From positions 62,001 through 126,000 of the forward strand of contig NZ_VISM01000001.1 in assembly GCF_007827455.1 (NCBI RefSeq): a stretch of 64,000 nucleotides of DNA. Direction: 5' to 3'. Below, one piece after another: positions 25,737-33,944 of this stretch. Within the stretch, counting starts at the first letter, position 1, and each line of letters opens with the position of its first letter. This DNA comes from Lutibacter sp. Hel_I_33_5 (lineage in GTDB: Bacteria; Bacteroidota; Bacteroidia; Flavobacteriales; Flavobacteriaceae). The notes beneath the pieces were generated by a model, which did no database searches, was not told the DNA's origin, and saw only the letters and a program-made list of their open reading frames with translations. The position numbers and the translations under genes are program-made.

Positions 25737-27431
25737 TTAATCTTTTCTATAGAACGTTCTAGATGCGGTATTGGTATTTCCAACGTTATCAGAAACTTCA
25801 ATTTTAAAAACATGTTTGTTTCCAACTAGTTTTTTATCTTTAAAATTATAGCTTAATTCTTTCTTTTTAAGGTTGTATTCCATCAAAATCCAATCGTTAT
25901 CAATAGTGGCTCTAAACGATTTTATTCCAGAACCAACATCTGCAATTTTAACCTTTAAAAAGTTGTGTTTTGATATGTTTTGCTCATTGGTAAAATTAAT
26001 TGAATATATTTTAGGTTTTTGATTGTCAGAAAGTAAAGAGTATTTACCTAAAGTTTTTGTTGTCGTAAAAAACACACTGTCTCTTTTTCTTGTATATTGA
26101 TGTCTTGGATATTTTTTATTTGTGACATTAGCAATATAAAGACGTTTTTTTTCTTTTTTTGAATACTTTGAGGTATTAAAAGTTAATGTGAATTTTTTAT
26201 CTAAAGGAACTGTTTTATTATGAATTGATGCAACTCCATCTTTTACTTTAAAGTCTAAAAATAAATCATTGTAAAAAGTATTTTTTGGAAAAGCAACTGT
26301 TACATTTTTGATAGAAAACTTATTAAACTTTTGGTGATGTATTTTAAATGCAGTTGTATCAATCTCTTTAAAAATAGTGTTACTTTTAATGCCTTTCACA
26401 GGAATTTTTATGCTGCTAGTGTTGTTTTTATAATCTTTTGCAATAATTTCTATCGAATAACTTAGTCCCTCATTTATTTTAATACGACCTTTATTTATTA
26501 AATCTTCATAAATAGATAAGGTATTTCCTTTTACTTGATGTGTTTTCTGATAACGTCTTTTGTATTTTGAATAATGTTTATAATCAATTAAAAGATTAAT
26601 GTATTTACTCTCTGAAAAAGAAAAAGTTTCAACATCATGATAATACACGCGTTTTCCATTAACCTTCATTTCAAGGCTGTAAATACCGTTTTTATTAGGA
26701 GCGTCATTTAATCTGTCAAAAACATTAATACCAAAACCTATTGTTCCGCTTGCTAAAATTCTATCTGTTGTATAGCTGTTATTTCCTAGGTTTTTAATAG
26801 CTAGTATTTCTTTTTTATTTCGCTGATTAATTCTTGAATCACTTTGCAAAGGATACGCTACTACAGAATTTATGGTAGGTGCTTTTGTATCTTTTGGAGT
26901 TAATCCAAAATGCATCGGATTTATGATATGTTCTGTTTTTGTATCTCTAAATTCATAATGTAAGTGAGGTGGAACATACCCCCCAGTATCTCCACTATAC
27001 GCAATAATTTGCCCTTTTTTTACAGGAAGTTCATGCGGTTTAGGATATGCATTTCCTGTTTGATAGTTTTCTTTCTGATACTGTACATTTTTTATATACT
27101 CTTCAATACCATCACCATATTTACTTAGATGGGCATAAACAGTCGTAAATCCATTAGGATGTGTAACATACAACGCTTTTCCGTATCCCCAAAGTGATAT
27201 TTTAATTCTAGAAACATAGCCTTCAAAAGGAGCATAAATTTTTAATCCATTTCTACGTTGAGTTTTAATATCGACTCCAGAGTGAAAATGATTGTTACGT
27301 AATTCGCCAAAAGTACCAGACAAAACTATTGGAATATCTAACGGACTTCCAAACACATCTTTTGGATATTTTTCCTGTGATGAAATTGTAAGTGATGTCA
27401 ATAAAAATAATAGAAAACATGAAAATTTCAA
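25737..27431 (-). CDS. M23-family metallopeptidase (LytM domain)
   Basis: A 564-residue exported peptidase. The signal peptide starts at a TTG codon (residues KFSCFLLFLLTSLTISSQ); no ATG fits as well because the signal peptide would be lost. The M23 catalytic domain is at about 35-180 with zinc ligands His50 and Asp54 (HSGVD), His101 (YAHL) and His156/His158 (PPHLHYEF), all intact. The rest (about 200-564) is beta-rich with repeated Ser/Lys strands, probably a large C-terminal binding region. M23 enzymes cut peptidoglycan cross-links. It is the first gene of a possible two-gene unit with the TonB receptor. Confidence 0.92.
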   Translation of the reverse strand: MKFSCFLLFLLTSLTISSQEKYPKDVFGSPLDIPIVLSGTFGELRNNHFHSGVDIKTQRRNGLKIYAPFEGYVSRIKISLWGYGKALYVTHPNGFTTVYAHLSKYGDGIEEYIKNVQYQKENYQTGNAYPKPHELPVKKGQIIAYSGDTGGYVPPHLHYEFRDTKTEHIINPMHFGLTPKDTKAPTINSVVAYPLQSDSRINQRNKKEILAIKNLGNNSYTTDRILASGTIGFGINVFDRLNDAPNKNGIYSLEMKVNGKRVYYHDVETFSFSESKYINLLIDYKHYSKYKRRYQKTHQVKGNTLSIYEDLINKGRIKINEGLSYSIEIIAKDYKNNTSSIKIPVKGIKSNTIFKEIDTTAFKIHHQKFNKFSIKNVTVAFPKNTFYNDLFLDFKVKDGVASIHNKTVPLDKKFTLTFNTSKYSKKEKKRLYIANVTNKKYPRHQYTRKRDSVFFTTTKTLGKYSLLSDNQKPKIYSINFTNEQNISKHNFLKVKIADVGSGIKSFRATIDNDWILMEYNLKKKELSYNFKDKKLVGNKHVFKIEVSDNVGNTNTASRTFYRKD

Positions 27432-27519
27432 GGTGCAAAAATTTTACGCTAAAGTATAAAAAAGGAACGAATTCATAATTGATTATGAGTCAGTTATTTA
27501 GTAAAAAGAGAAGAATATC

Positions 27520-27550
27520 TTGGTAAATTTAAAACAGAACGCTAACTTTG
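27520..27550 (+). promoter_or_regulatory. Bacteroidota-type promoter for the zapA unit
   Basis: TAACTTTG (27543-27550) matches the -7 consensus TAnnTTTG. TTG at 27520-27522 sits 20 bp upstream, the expected -33 spacing. The coiled-coil gene starts at 27580, giving a leader of roughly 25 nt. Confidence 0.6.
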
Positions 27551-27579
27551 TTGATATAGTTTTGATTGTTATAAGTTAG

Positions 27580-27870
27580 ATGAGTAACACACTAGAAGCA
27601 ATTCATTTATTGGAAGTTAAGTTAAAAAACATGCTTTCCAATTACGAATTTTTAAAAAAGGAAAATGAAATTTTGCTACAAAACACCAGTGATTTACAAG
27701 TTCAGCTACAAAAAAAGCAACAAGTTTTAGATAAACAACAAGAGCAATATAATTTGCTTAAGGTTGCCAAAACTATAGAAGGCAGTAATGATAATACCAG
27801 AGATACAAAACTCAAAATAAATGCTTTAATTCGAGAGATCGATAAATGCATCGTTCAATTGAATGATTAA
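27580..27870 (+). CDS. Small coiled-coil protein upstream of zapA
   Basis: A 96-residue protein with no signal peptide, dominated by a heptad-patterned coiled coil (about 5-68: LLEVKLKNMLSNYEFLKKEN, then DLQVQLQKKQQVLDKQQEQY). A charged C-terminal tail carries TKLKINALIREIDKCIVQL. It lies 12 bp before zapA and shares its promoter. The position and shape suggest a cell-division accessory protein acting with ZapA, comparable in build to ZapB, but no sequence identity is claimed. The name is left open. Confidence 0.8.
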   Translation: MSNTLEAIHLLEVKLKNMLSNYEFLKKENEILLQNTSDLQVQLQKKQQVLDKQQEQYNLLKVAKTIEGSNDNTRDTKLKINALIREIDKCIVQLND

Positions 27871-27882
27871 GGTCATTAAATA

Positions 27883-28173
27883 GTGAAGAAATTAAAGATT
27901 AATGTTGTAATTGCAGGTAGAACATACCCGTTAAGCGTTAATAGTACACAAGAAGAAGAAGGTACTAGAAAGGCTGCAAACGCAATAAATAAACTAATTT
28001 CTATGTATGAGCAAAATTATGCAGTTAGTGATAAACAGGATGTTTTAGCTATGTGTGCTTTGCAATTTGCATCAAAATTAGAAATTTCATCATTACAAAA
28101 AGGTACCGATAATACAGAAGCATTGCAAAAGATAGATGAGCTCACTAAATTATTAGAAACTCATTTAGAATAA
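27883..28173 (+). CDS. zapA: Cell division protein ZapA
   Basis: A 96-residue protein of the ZapA family that bundles FtsZ filaments at mid-cell. The N-terminal globular part has LKINVVIAGRTYPLSVNSTQ and GTRKAANAINKLI; the C-terminal helix for dimerisation follows. It starts with GTG, 12 bp after the coiled-coil gene. The next feature downstream is the 6S-like RNA, an arrangement known from several bacterial groups, where the 6S gene sits beside zapA. Confidence 0.9.
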   Translation: MKKLKINVVIAGRTYPLSVNSTQEEEGTRKAANAINKLISMYEQNYAVSDKQDVLAMCALQFASKLEISSLQKGTDNTEALQKIDELTKLLETHLE

Positions 28174-28200
28174 GTTCTTTAAAATACATTTTAATATACT

Positions 28201-28360
28201 GCCTACATTAGTACATTGTTGTTAAACTCAACGCTATTCAATTAAAAAGGATGAGTCTTGATTAGGAAAGCATGCCGCCATAGAGTGGATCCTTGATCAA
28301 TCAGTTAGTCCTAAACTTGTTTTTTTGGAGTTTAAAACCATACTGATGTAGGCTTTTTTT
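28201..28360 (+). ncRNA. ssrS: 6S-Flavo-like RNA
   Basis: The 206-bp gap between zapA and rny holds a long, rod-like foldable RNA. The terminal stem pairs GCCTACATTAGTA (28201-28213) with TACTGATGTAGGC (28341-28353), with one wobble. Next comes TTAAACTC (28222-28229) with GAGTTTAA (28328-28335). Inner pairings AAGGAT/ATCCTT (28247-28252 with 28289-28294) and TTAGGA/TCCTAA (28262-28267 with 28309-28314) are alternatives. A T-run ends it. A closed stem with a large interrupted bulge is the 6S hallmark, and 6S RNA sits beside zapA in many bacteria. 6S RNA binds RNA polymerase holoenzyme. The pairings are seen directly; the family name is inference from structure and location. Confidence 0.75.
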
Positions 28361-28379
28361 ATACATTTAATAGAAAATT

Positions 28380-29948
28380 ATGGATGGAATGACACTTCCC
28401 ATTATTGTGGGAATCTTAATAGGATTAGTAGTTGGATTTATTATAAGTAAATCTTTAGAAAAAACGAAAGCCAATAAAACAATATCAAGAACAAAAAAAG
28501 AAGCAAATACAATATTAAAAGAAGCTAAAGTAGAAGCAGAATCAATAAAAAAGGATAAAATATTACAAGCCAAAGAAAAGTTTATTGAGCTTAAGTCTGA
28601 ACACGAAAAAGTTATTTTATCAAGAGAGAAGAAGTTGGGAGATGTTGAAAAAAGAATTAGAGATAAAGAATCTCAAGTTTCATCGGAGTTAGATAGAAGC
28701 AAGAAGTTAAATAATTCTGTTCAGCAGAAAGAAAATGACTACAATCATAAGTTAGAATTCCTAGATAAAAAAGAAGAAGATTTAGAGGTAATGCACAAGC
28801 GTCATGTAGATATGCTTGAGCAAATTTCTGGTTTATCTGCGGATGAAGCTAAAAAAGAATTAGTTTCCTCTTTAAAAGATGAAGCAAAAACAGATGCGAT
28901 GGCTTTTATTCAAACTTCAGTAGAAGAAGCTAAATTAACAGCAGAACAAGAAGCAAGAAAAGTAGTTTTAGGAACCATACAAAGAGTAGGAGTAGAACAA
29001 GCTGTAGAAAACTGTGTATCAGTATTTAATTTGGAATCTGATGATGTTAAAGGTCGAATTATTGGGCGTGAAGGAAGAAATATTAGAGCGTTAGAATCTG
29101 CTACAGGTGTTGAGATTATTGTTGACGATACTCCAGAGGCAATTATTCTTTCATGTTTTGATCCTGTAAGGAGAGAAATTGCACGTTTATCGATGCATAA
29201 ATTGGTAACTGATGGGAGAATTCACCCTGCAAGAATTGAAGAAATTGTTAAGAAAACAGAAAAACAAATTACTCAAGAAATTATAGAAGTTGGTAAGAGA
29301 ACAGTTATTGATTTAGGAATTCATGGATTACATCCAGAATTGATTAAAGCTGTGGGACGTATGAAATATCGTTCTTCTTACGGACAAAATTTATTGCAGC
29401 ATTCACGTGAAGTTTCTAATCTTTGTGGAATTATGGCTGCTGAAATGGGCTTGAATGCTAAAGTTGCTAAACGTGCAGGATTGTTACATGATATTGGTAA
29501 AGTACCAGATGCAGAAAGTGAATTACCACACGCATTATTAGGAATGCAATGGGCAGAAAAATATGGTGAAAAACCAGATGTTTGTAATGCAATTGGAGCT
29601 CACCATGACGAGATTGAAATGAAAAGTTTAATATCACCAATTGTGCAAGTTTGTGATGCTATTTCTGGAGCAAGACCAGGTGCGAGACGTCAGGTGTTAG
29701 ATTCATATATCCAACGATTAAAAGATTTAGAGAATATTGCTTTCGGATTCACTGGAGTTCAAAAAGCATATGCTATTCAAGCTGGACGTGAATTACGTGT
29801 AATGGTAGAAAGCACTAAAGTAAACGACACTAAAGCTGCGGAATTATCATTCAGTATTTCTCAAAAAATACAAAACGATATGACGTATCCTGGACAAGTA
29901 AAAGTTACTGTTATTAGAGAAACTAGGGCAGTAAACGTTGCTAAATAG
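28380..29948 (+). CDS. rny: Ribonuclease Y
   Basis: A 522-residue membrane-anchored endoribonuclease that starts mRNA decay. The N-terminal transmembrane helix (about 5-23, [18 protein letters not shown]) is followed by a long coiled coil (to about 190). A KH domain contains [15 protein letters not shown], and an HD domain has [11 protein letters not shown] and a later [11 protein letters not shown] metal motif. The length matches the ~520 of the family. It follows the 6S RNA terminator by 20-odd bp and ends at a perfect hairpin, so it is probably transcribed on its own. Confidence 0.96.
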   Translation: MDGMTLPIIVGILIGLVVGFIISKSLEKTKANKTISRTKKEANTILKEAKVEAESIKKDKILQAKEKFIELKSEHEKVILSREKKLGDVEKRIRDKESQVSSELDRSKKLNNSVQQKENDYNHKLEFLDKKEEDLEVMHKRHVDMLEQISGLSADEAKKELVSSLKDEAKTDAMAFIQTSVEEAKLTAEQEARKVVLGTIQRVGVEQAVENCVSVFNLESDDVKGRIIGREGRNIRALESATGVEIIVDDTPEAIILSCFDPVRREIARLSMHKLVTDGRIHPARIEEIVKKTEKQITQEIIEVGKRTVIDLGIHGLHPELIKAVGRMKYRSSYGQNLLQHSREVSNLCGIMAAEMGLNAKVAKRAGLLHDIGKVPDAESELPHALLGMQWAEKYGEKPDVCNAIGAHHDEIEMKSLISPIVQVCDAISGARPGARRQVLDSYIQRLKDLENIAFGFTGVQKAYAIQAGRELRVMVESTKVNDTKAAELSFSISQKIQNDMTYPGQVKVTVIRETRAVNVAK

Positions 29949-29973
29949 TTTATATTAAAAATAATTATATTTT

Positions 29974-30001
29974 AAAAATCCTGCTTTAAAGCAGGATTTT
30001 T
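29974..30001. terminator. Bidirectional intrinsic terminator between rny and xerD
   Basis: AAAAATCCTGC and GCAGGATTTTT form an 11-bp perfect stem around TTTAAA. It lies 25 bp after the rny stop and touches the stop of the convergent xerD gene. Confidence 0.92.
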
Positions 30002-30906
30002 TATTTTCTAGGATGAAAGGTTTCTACAACATCTTTTAAATAGCTTTTATCTAAATGAACATAAACTTCCGTTGTTGTTATACTTTCATGACCTAGCATT
30101 TGTTGTATAGCCCTTAAATCGGCCCCGTTTTTCAATAAATGGGTTGCAAAAGAATGTCGTAATGTATGCGGGCTTATCTTTTTATTTAAGTTAATCTTGA
30201 TAGATAAGTCTTTCAAAATTGTAAAAATCATTTGACGAGTTAACCCTTTTCCACGTCTATTTAAAAATAAGGTATCTTCATACCCTTTTTTTGTAGTAAT
30301 ATGATTCCGTATTAGCTGAATATAAGATGAAATAAATTTTTGCGCATTGTAGTGTATCGGTACAAAACGTTGTTTATTTCCTTTTCCAGTTACTTTTATA
30401 AAACCTTCATCAAAGAAAAGGTCAGAAACTTGTAAATTGATTAATTCGCTTACTCGTAAACCACAGCTATACATTGTTTCTAAAATAGTTCTGTTGCGTT
30501 CTCCTTGCGAATGACTTAAATCTATAGCGTTAATCAATTCGTTAATTTCTTCTTCGGATAATGTATCTGGTAACTTTCTTCCAATTTTTGGAGCTTCAAT
30601 TAATTCTAACGGATTTGTTTTTCTGTAGTCTTCAAAAACTAAGTAATCAAAAAAACTTTTTAAGCCTGATATGATTCTTGCTTGACTTCTAGGGTTTACT
30701 TCTTTAGCAATTTTATATATAAATTGTTGAACTAATTCTTCATCAATTAGAGTAGGAGAAATCATGATATCATCACTTTCTAAAAAAGAGGTTAATTTTT
30801 TTAAATCTCTACTATAACCATCAATAGTATTTTCTGATAAACCTCTTTCAATTTTAAGAAATAGTTGATAGTCTGATATATAATTATGCCATTTTTTAGA
30901 AATCAT
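30001..30906 (-). CDS. xerD: Tyrosine recombinase XerD
   Basis: A 301-residue site-specific recombinase resolving chromosome dimers. The N-terminal SAM-like domain (1-105) is followed by the catalytic domain with all active residues: Arg151 (SCGLRVSEL), Lys175 (VTGKGNKQR), His247 and Arg250 (HTLRHSFATHLL), His273 (GHESITT) and the nucleophile Tyr282 (VYVHLD). Its length and its place next to housekeeping genes argue for a chromosomal Xer protein rather than an integrase of a mobile element; no attachment site or element boundary is visible. A XerC/XerD split cannot be decided from one gene. Confidence 0.94.
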   Translation of the reverse strand: MISKKWHNYISDYQLFLKIERGLSENTIDGYSRDLKKLTSFLESDDIMISPTLIDEELVQQFIYKIAKEVNPRSQARIISGLKSFFDYLVFEDYRKTNPLELIEAPKIGRKLPDTLSEEEINELINAIDLSHSQGERNRTILETMYSCGLRVSELINLQVSDLFFDEGFIKVTGKGNKQRFVPIHYNAQKFISSYIQLIRNHITTKKGYEDTLFLNRRGKGLTRQMIFTILKDLSIKINLNKKISPHTLRHSFATHLLKNGADLRAIQQMLGHESITTTEVYVHLDKSYLKDVVETFHPRK

Positions 30907-30983
30907 TCAATAAAAAGTAGTGATATTTTATAATATTAGTCTTTTTTTATTTATTTTTATCATCTAACAAAAACCCACAAATT

Positions 30984-31505
30984 ATGAAAAAAAAAGTATT
31001 TTGCGCTCTATGCGCCATTGTATTTTCATCCACAATTTATTCCCAAAATGCTAACTTCGGAATTTCCGCTGGTTACAATACACTTACAGCGAAAATTGTA
31101 GGTGCAACTACTGTTAAAGATAATTTTCCAGGTATTTATATTGGGGCATTTGCTGAGTTTACTATTTCTAATAAATTTTATGTACGACCAGAAGCTCAAA
31201 TAAATATTGAATTTAATGGAAATTCTAGCTTTAAAGAATATGTTATTCCAGTTATGTTTGGAGTTCGTTTAACAGAACAATTTAGTTTCCAATTAGGTCC
31301 TTACGGAAGTATTGATTTTGGATCAGCTGTAACTGAAGATGCTGTAGATTGGGGAGTAAGTGCTGGTTTGTCTTATGATGTAAATGAAACTTGGTTCGCT
31401 AATTTACGTTATGGTCATGGTACAAGAAATTTAAATGATGGAACACTAGGAGTAAGGGATATCTCGCAAAACCATTTCCAAATTGGTTTAGGCTATAGAT
31501 TATAA
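30984..31505 (+). CDS. Small outer-membrane beta-barrel protein
   Basis: A 173-residue protein with a signal peptide (to about residue 20, SSTIYSQ) and eight or so beta strands typical of opacity/OmpX-sized barrels (FGISAGYNTLTAKI, FYVRPEAQINIEF, FSFQLGPYGSIDFGS, FQIGLGYRL end). No catalytic motif is visible. A second barrel gene follows after a terminator. The function is unknown; structural or adhesive roles are typical of such proteins. Confidence 0.85.
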   Translation: MKKKVFCALCAIVFSSTIYSQNANFGISAGYNTLTAKIVGATTVKDNFPGIYIGAFAEFTISNKFYVRPEAQINIEFNGNSSFKEYVIPVMFGVRLTEQFSFQLGPYGSIDFGSAVTEDAVDWGVSAGLSYDVNETWFANLRYGHGTRNLNDGTLGVRDISQNHFQIGLGYRL

Positions 31506-31520
31506 AAATATGTATATTTA

Positions 31521-31560
31521 AATAGAAAAGAGCTAGTTTTAAAACTAGCTCTTTTCTATT
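31521..31560 (+). terminator. Intrinsic terminator between barrel genes
   Basis: A 40-bp perfect palindrome: the two 20-bp arms (31521-31540 and 31541-31560) are exact reverse complements centred on TTTTAAAA. It contains AGAGCTAG and a following T-rich arm. It lies 15 bp after the first barrel gene. Confidence 0.88.
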
Positions 31561-31609
31561 TGTAAATTTTATTACTTTCGTTTTTTTACGAACCTATAAC
31601 ATTTTAACT

Positions 31610-32092
31610 ATGAAGAAACTATTTTTATGCATGATTATAGCAGTATTTACTTTTAATTTAAATGCTCAAGATGGAAAATTATCCACAGTAATTAATGTTG
31701 GATTACCTATAGGGAATACAAGTAATATTTCCTCTTTTTCTATTGCTGCTGATGTTAATTATGGGTTATCTTCTAGTGATGAGTTTGATTGGGGAATAAC
31801 TGTAGGTTTTATCCATTATTTTGGAAAAACGTTAAATAATATTTCTTTAGGCGATATTACTTTTTTACCAATTGCTGGAACTGCTCGTTTTAACGCTAGT
31901 AATGAGTTTATAGTTGGTGCTGATATAGGTTATGCACTAGGAATTAGTTCAGGAAATAATGGAGGTTTTTATTATAGACCTTTAGTAGGATATAAATTAA
32001 GTGATACAATACAAATTAATGCTTCTTATCAAGTAGTAAGTAATACTGGATCCATCTCTAATTTTGGAGTAGGTTTACAATTTGGATTGTAA
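31610..32092 (+). CDS. Small outer-membrane beta-barrel protein
   Basis: A 160-residue protein with signal peptide (MKKLFLCMIIAVFTFNLNAQ) and repeated amphipathic strands (LSTVINVGLPIGN, FSIAADVNYGLSS, FDWGITVGFIHYF, FIVGADIGYALGI, FGVGLQFGL end). It resembles the preceding gene in size and fold type but is not obviously a close copy. A terminator separates it from the first barrel gene, so it is transcribed independently. No catalytic motif was seen and the function is unknown. Confidence 0.83.
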   Translation: MKKLFLCMIIAVFTFNLNAQDGKLSTVINVGLPIGNTSNISSFSIAADVNYGLSSSDEFDWGITVGFIHYFGKTLNNISLGDITFLPIAGTARFNASNEFIVGADIGYALGISSGNNGGFYYRPLVGYKLSDTIQINASYQVVSNTGSISNFGVGLQFGL

Positions 32093-32125
32093 ATTTACTT
32101 CCTTTATTTTAATTCAAAATAATTG

Positions 32126-32133
32126 TACTTTTG
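32126..32133 (+). promoter_or_regulatory. Promoter box immediately before aroQ (possible leaderless start)
   Basis: TACTTTTG matches the -7 consensus TAnnTTTG and ends only 4 bases before the aroQ ATG at 32138, so transcription would begin at or next to the start codon. No good -33 element is visible. Confidence 0.45.
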
Positions 32134-32137
32134 CTAT

Positions 32138-32551
32138 ATGAGACTGATTATAATTAACGGCCCAAACTTAAATTTATTAGGAAAACGTGAACCAGAAATT
32201 TATGGTTCAGAATCTTTTGATGATATTTTTAATTCTTTAAAAGATAAATATTCTTCTATTGACTTAGAATATTATCAATCCAACATAGAAGGTGAAATTA
32301 TTGATAAATTACATGAAGTTGGTTTTAATTATGATGGGGTTATTTTAAATGCAGCTGCATATACTCATACATCTGTTGGTATAGGAGATGCTGTTAAAGG
32401 AATTGAAACTTCTGTAGTAGAAATTCATATCTCAAATATTCATGCTAGAGAAGATTTTAGACATCAAAGTTATATTGCACCAAATGCAAAAGGTGTAATT
32501 TTCGGTTTTGGTGTTAAAGGATATGAATTAGCTATACAGAGTTTTCTATAG
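32138..32551 (+). CDS. aroQ: 3-dehydroquinate dehydratase, type II
   Basis: A 137-residue enzyme of the shikimate pathway that dehydrates 3-dehydroquinate. Catalytic Tyr22 lies in the opening segment (IINGPNLNLLGKREPEIYG). Asn71 (LNAAAYTHTS), the HISNIHARE segment with catalytic His102, and the FRHQSYIAP loop are intact. The ATG at 32138 is chosen over an in-frame TTG at 32123, since family members begin about ten residues before GPNLNLLG. It is slightly shorter than many AroQ proteins (~145). It is monocistronic, closed by a hairpin. Confidence 0.95.
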   Translation: MRLIIINGPNLNLLGKREPEIYGSESFDDIFNSLKDKYSSIDLEYYQSNIEGEIIDKLHEVGFNYDGVILNAAAYTHTSVGIGDAVKGIETSVVEIHISNIHAREDFRHQSYIAPNAKGVIFGFGVKGYELAIQSFL

Positions 32552-32565
32552 AAAGTGTTATATAC

Positions 32566-32599
32566 AAAAAATCACCTAGAATAATTCTAGGTGATTTTT
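32566..32599 (+). terminator. Intrinsic terminator after aroQ
   Basis: AAAAATCACCTAGAAT and ATTCTAGGTGATTTTT form a 16-bp stem with a 2-nt gap, with T-run at the end. It lies 14 bp past the aroQ stop and 41 bp before the convergent TM2 gene end. Confidence 0.9.
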
Positions 32600-32640
32600 A
32601 AATCTGTAACGCTATTTCAGGACGTCACAAATTAACTTTT

Positions 32641-33006
32641 TTAAAGCGTTTTAGAGTAGCTACCGTTTTTTGGTTGTAAATCTCCAGTAATAATTCTTAC
32701 TAAGTCAATTAATGCCCAAATACCTAAACCACCAAGAGTTAAGATTTGAACAATTCCTTGCCAAGTATAACCTAAGTAGAATCTGTGTATCCCGATCCCT
32801 CCAAGAAAAAGGCAAAGAAGCAATGCTGTAACTTGGCTTTTTCCTGAACTAGCAAATGCTGTAGAAAAACTTGTTGTTTCAATTTTTTCTCCATTAACAA
32901 TTTCAGTTTTCTCTTTTTTCTTTTTTACAGGAAAAGATGCATTGGCATTAAATGAAAATGCTAAAAATGCAAATAATAAAGTGTAAATCGTAAGTGATTT
33001 TTTCAT
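32641..33006 (-). CDS. TM2 domain-containing protein
   Basis: A 121-residue protein with an N-terminal signal or anchor (MKKSLTIYTLLFAFLAFSFN), a short Lys-rich linker and a C-terminal TM2 domain of two helices with the characteristic turn between them (GGIGIHRFYLGYTWQGIVQI, then GGLGIWALIDLVRII). TM2 proteins are widespread small membrane proteins of unclear biochemical function. It is convergent with aroQ and divergent from the secreted hypothetical gene at 33054. Confidence 0.9.
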   Translation of the reverse strand: MKKSLTIYTLLFAFLAFSFNANASFPVKKKKEKTEIVNGEKIETTSFSTAFASSGKSQVTALLLCLFLGGIGIHRFYLGYTWQGIVQILTLGGLGIWALIDLVRIITGDLQPKNGSYSKTL

Positions 33007-33053
33007 AAAATAATTATTTTTTTAGTTAATTAGCGCAATATATAAAAAAAGAT

Positions 33054-33944
33054 ATGAAAAAGACTGTTATACTTTTATTTTGGATACTAAGTGTTTTTAA
33101 TAATTATTCACAAAAAAATAAAATTTTTAATTTTGAATTATTGGGTAGTTTGATTATCAATACAGATCAATTAATTTCATATAAAATTGAATTTAATGTA
33201 AATAATAAAGGTTTTTTGGAAGGTTATTCTTATACAGATATATCTGGGGATGATGAAACAAAATCTTATATAAGGGGCTATTATAATAAAAAAAGTAGAA
33301 AAATTAAATTTAAAGAAAATGATATATTATATACGAAATCAAAATCATTACCAGAAGAATTTTGTTTTATAGATTTTGAAGGTAAATTTAAAGGAAATTC
33401 AAGAAAGAAAACTTTAAGCGGTAAGTTTACTGGTATTTATAATGACAAAGATACCTGTGCAACTGGAAAAATTAAATTAGTAAGTATAAAATTTGTAGAA
33501 AAAAAAATAAAAAAAATATATAAAAAAATAAAAAAAATAAAAAAAATTGATAGCATAGTTAAAAAACAAATTGAACCAAAGAATTATTTAAGAAAGTTTA
33601 GTGAAACGAGTATTAACTCTGGGGAAAAAGTTTCCGTTTTTATATATACTAAAAAATTAAGACTTGAAGTTTGGGATTATGGAAAAGAAGATGGCGATAT
33701 AATTTCAATTTCAAATAATGGGAAAATGATTATTGAAAACTTTAGAGTAACTAAAGAAAAAAAGAAGCTAAATATAGACTTAAAGAATAGTATAAATATT
33801 ATCAAAATTATAAATATTAGTGCTGGTAAATTAAAAACTAATACAACAAAAATTAAATTATACGATTACAGAAGAGATTATGAAGTTTTAGCAAATTTAG
33901 AAGAAGGGAAATCTGCTATAATAAATATTATTAAGGCAAATTAA
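33054..33944 (+). CDS. Secreted hypothetical protein with Lys/Ile-rich low-complexity tract
   Basis: A 296-residue protein with a signal peptide (MKKTVILLFWILSVFNNYSQ). The N-terminal ~140 residues look like a beta-rich domain (FLEGYSYTDISGDDETKSYI, KTLSGKFTGIYND). Residues around 147-170 are an extremely Lys/Ile-rich linker encoded by A-tracts (33501-33550). The C-terminal part is again beta-rich (KVSVFIYTKKLRLEVWDYGK). I do not recognise either domain by name. Its last 4 bp overlap the stop of the convergent ftcD gene. Confidence 0.7.
   Translation: MKKTVILLFWILSVFNNYSQKNKIFNFELLGSLIINTDQLISYKIEFNVNNKGFLEGYSYTDISGDDETKSYIRGYYNKKSRKIKFKENDILYTKSKSLPEEFCFIDFEGKFKGNSRKKTLSGKFTGIYNDKDTCATGKIKLVSIKFVEKKIKKIYKKIKKIKKIDSIVKKQIEPKNYLRKFSETSINSGEKVSVFIYTKKLRLEVWDYGKEDGDIISISNNGKMIIENFRVTKEKKKLNIDLKNSINIIKIINISAGKLKTNTTKIKLYDYRRDYEVLANLEEGKSAIINIIKAN

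Noticed and set aside
30001..30906. Integrase marking a mobile element
   Set aside because: All features fit chromosomal XerD; no attachment repeats, tRNA junction or phage-like genes are nearby.
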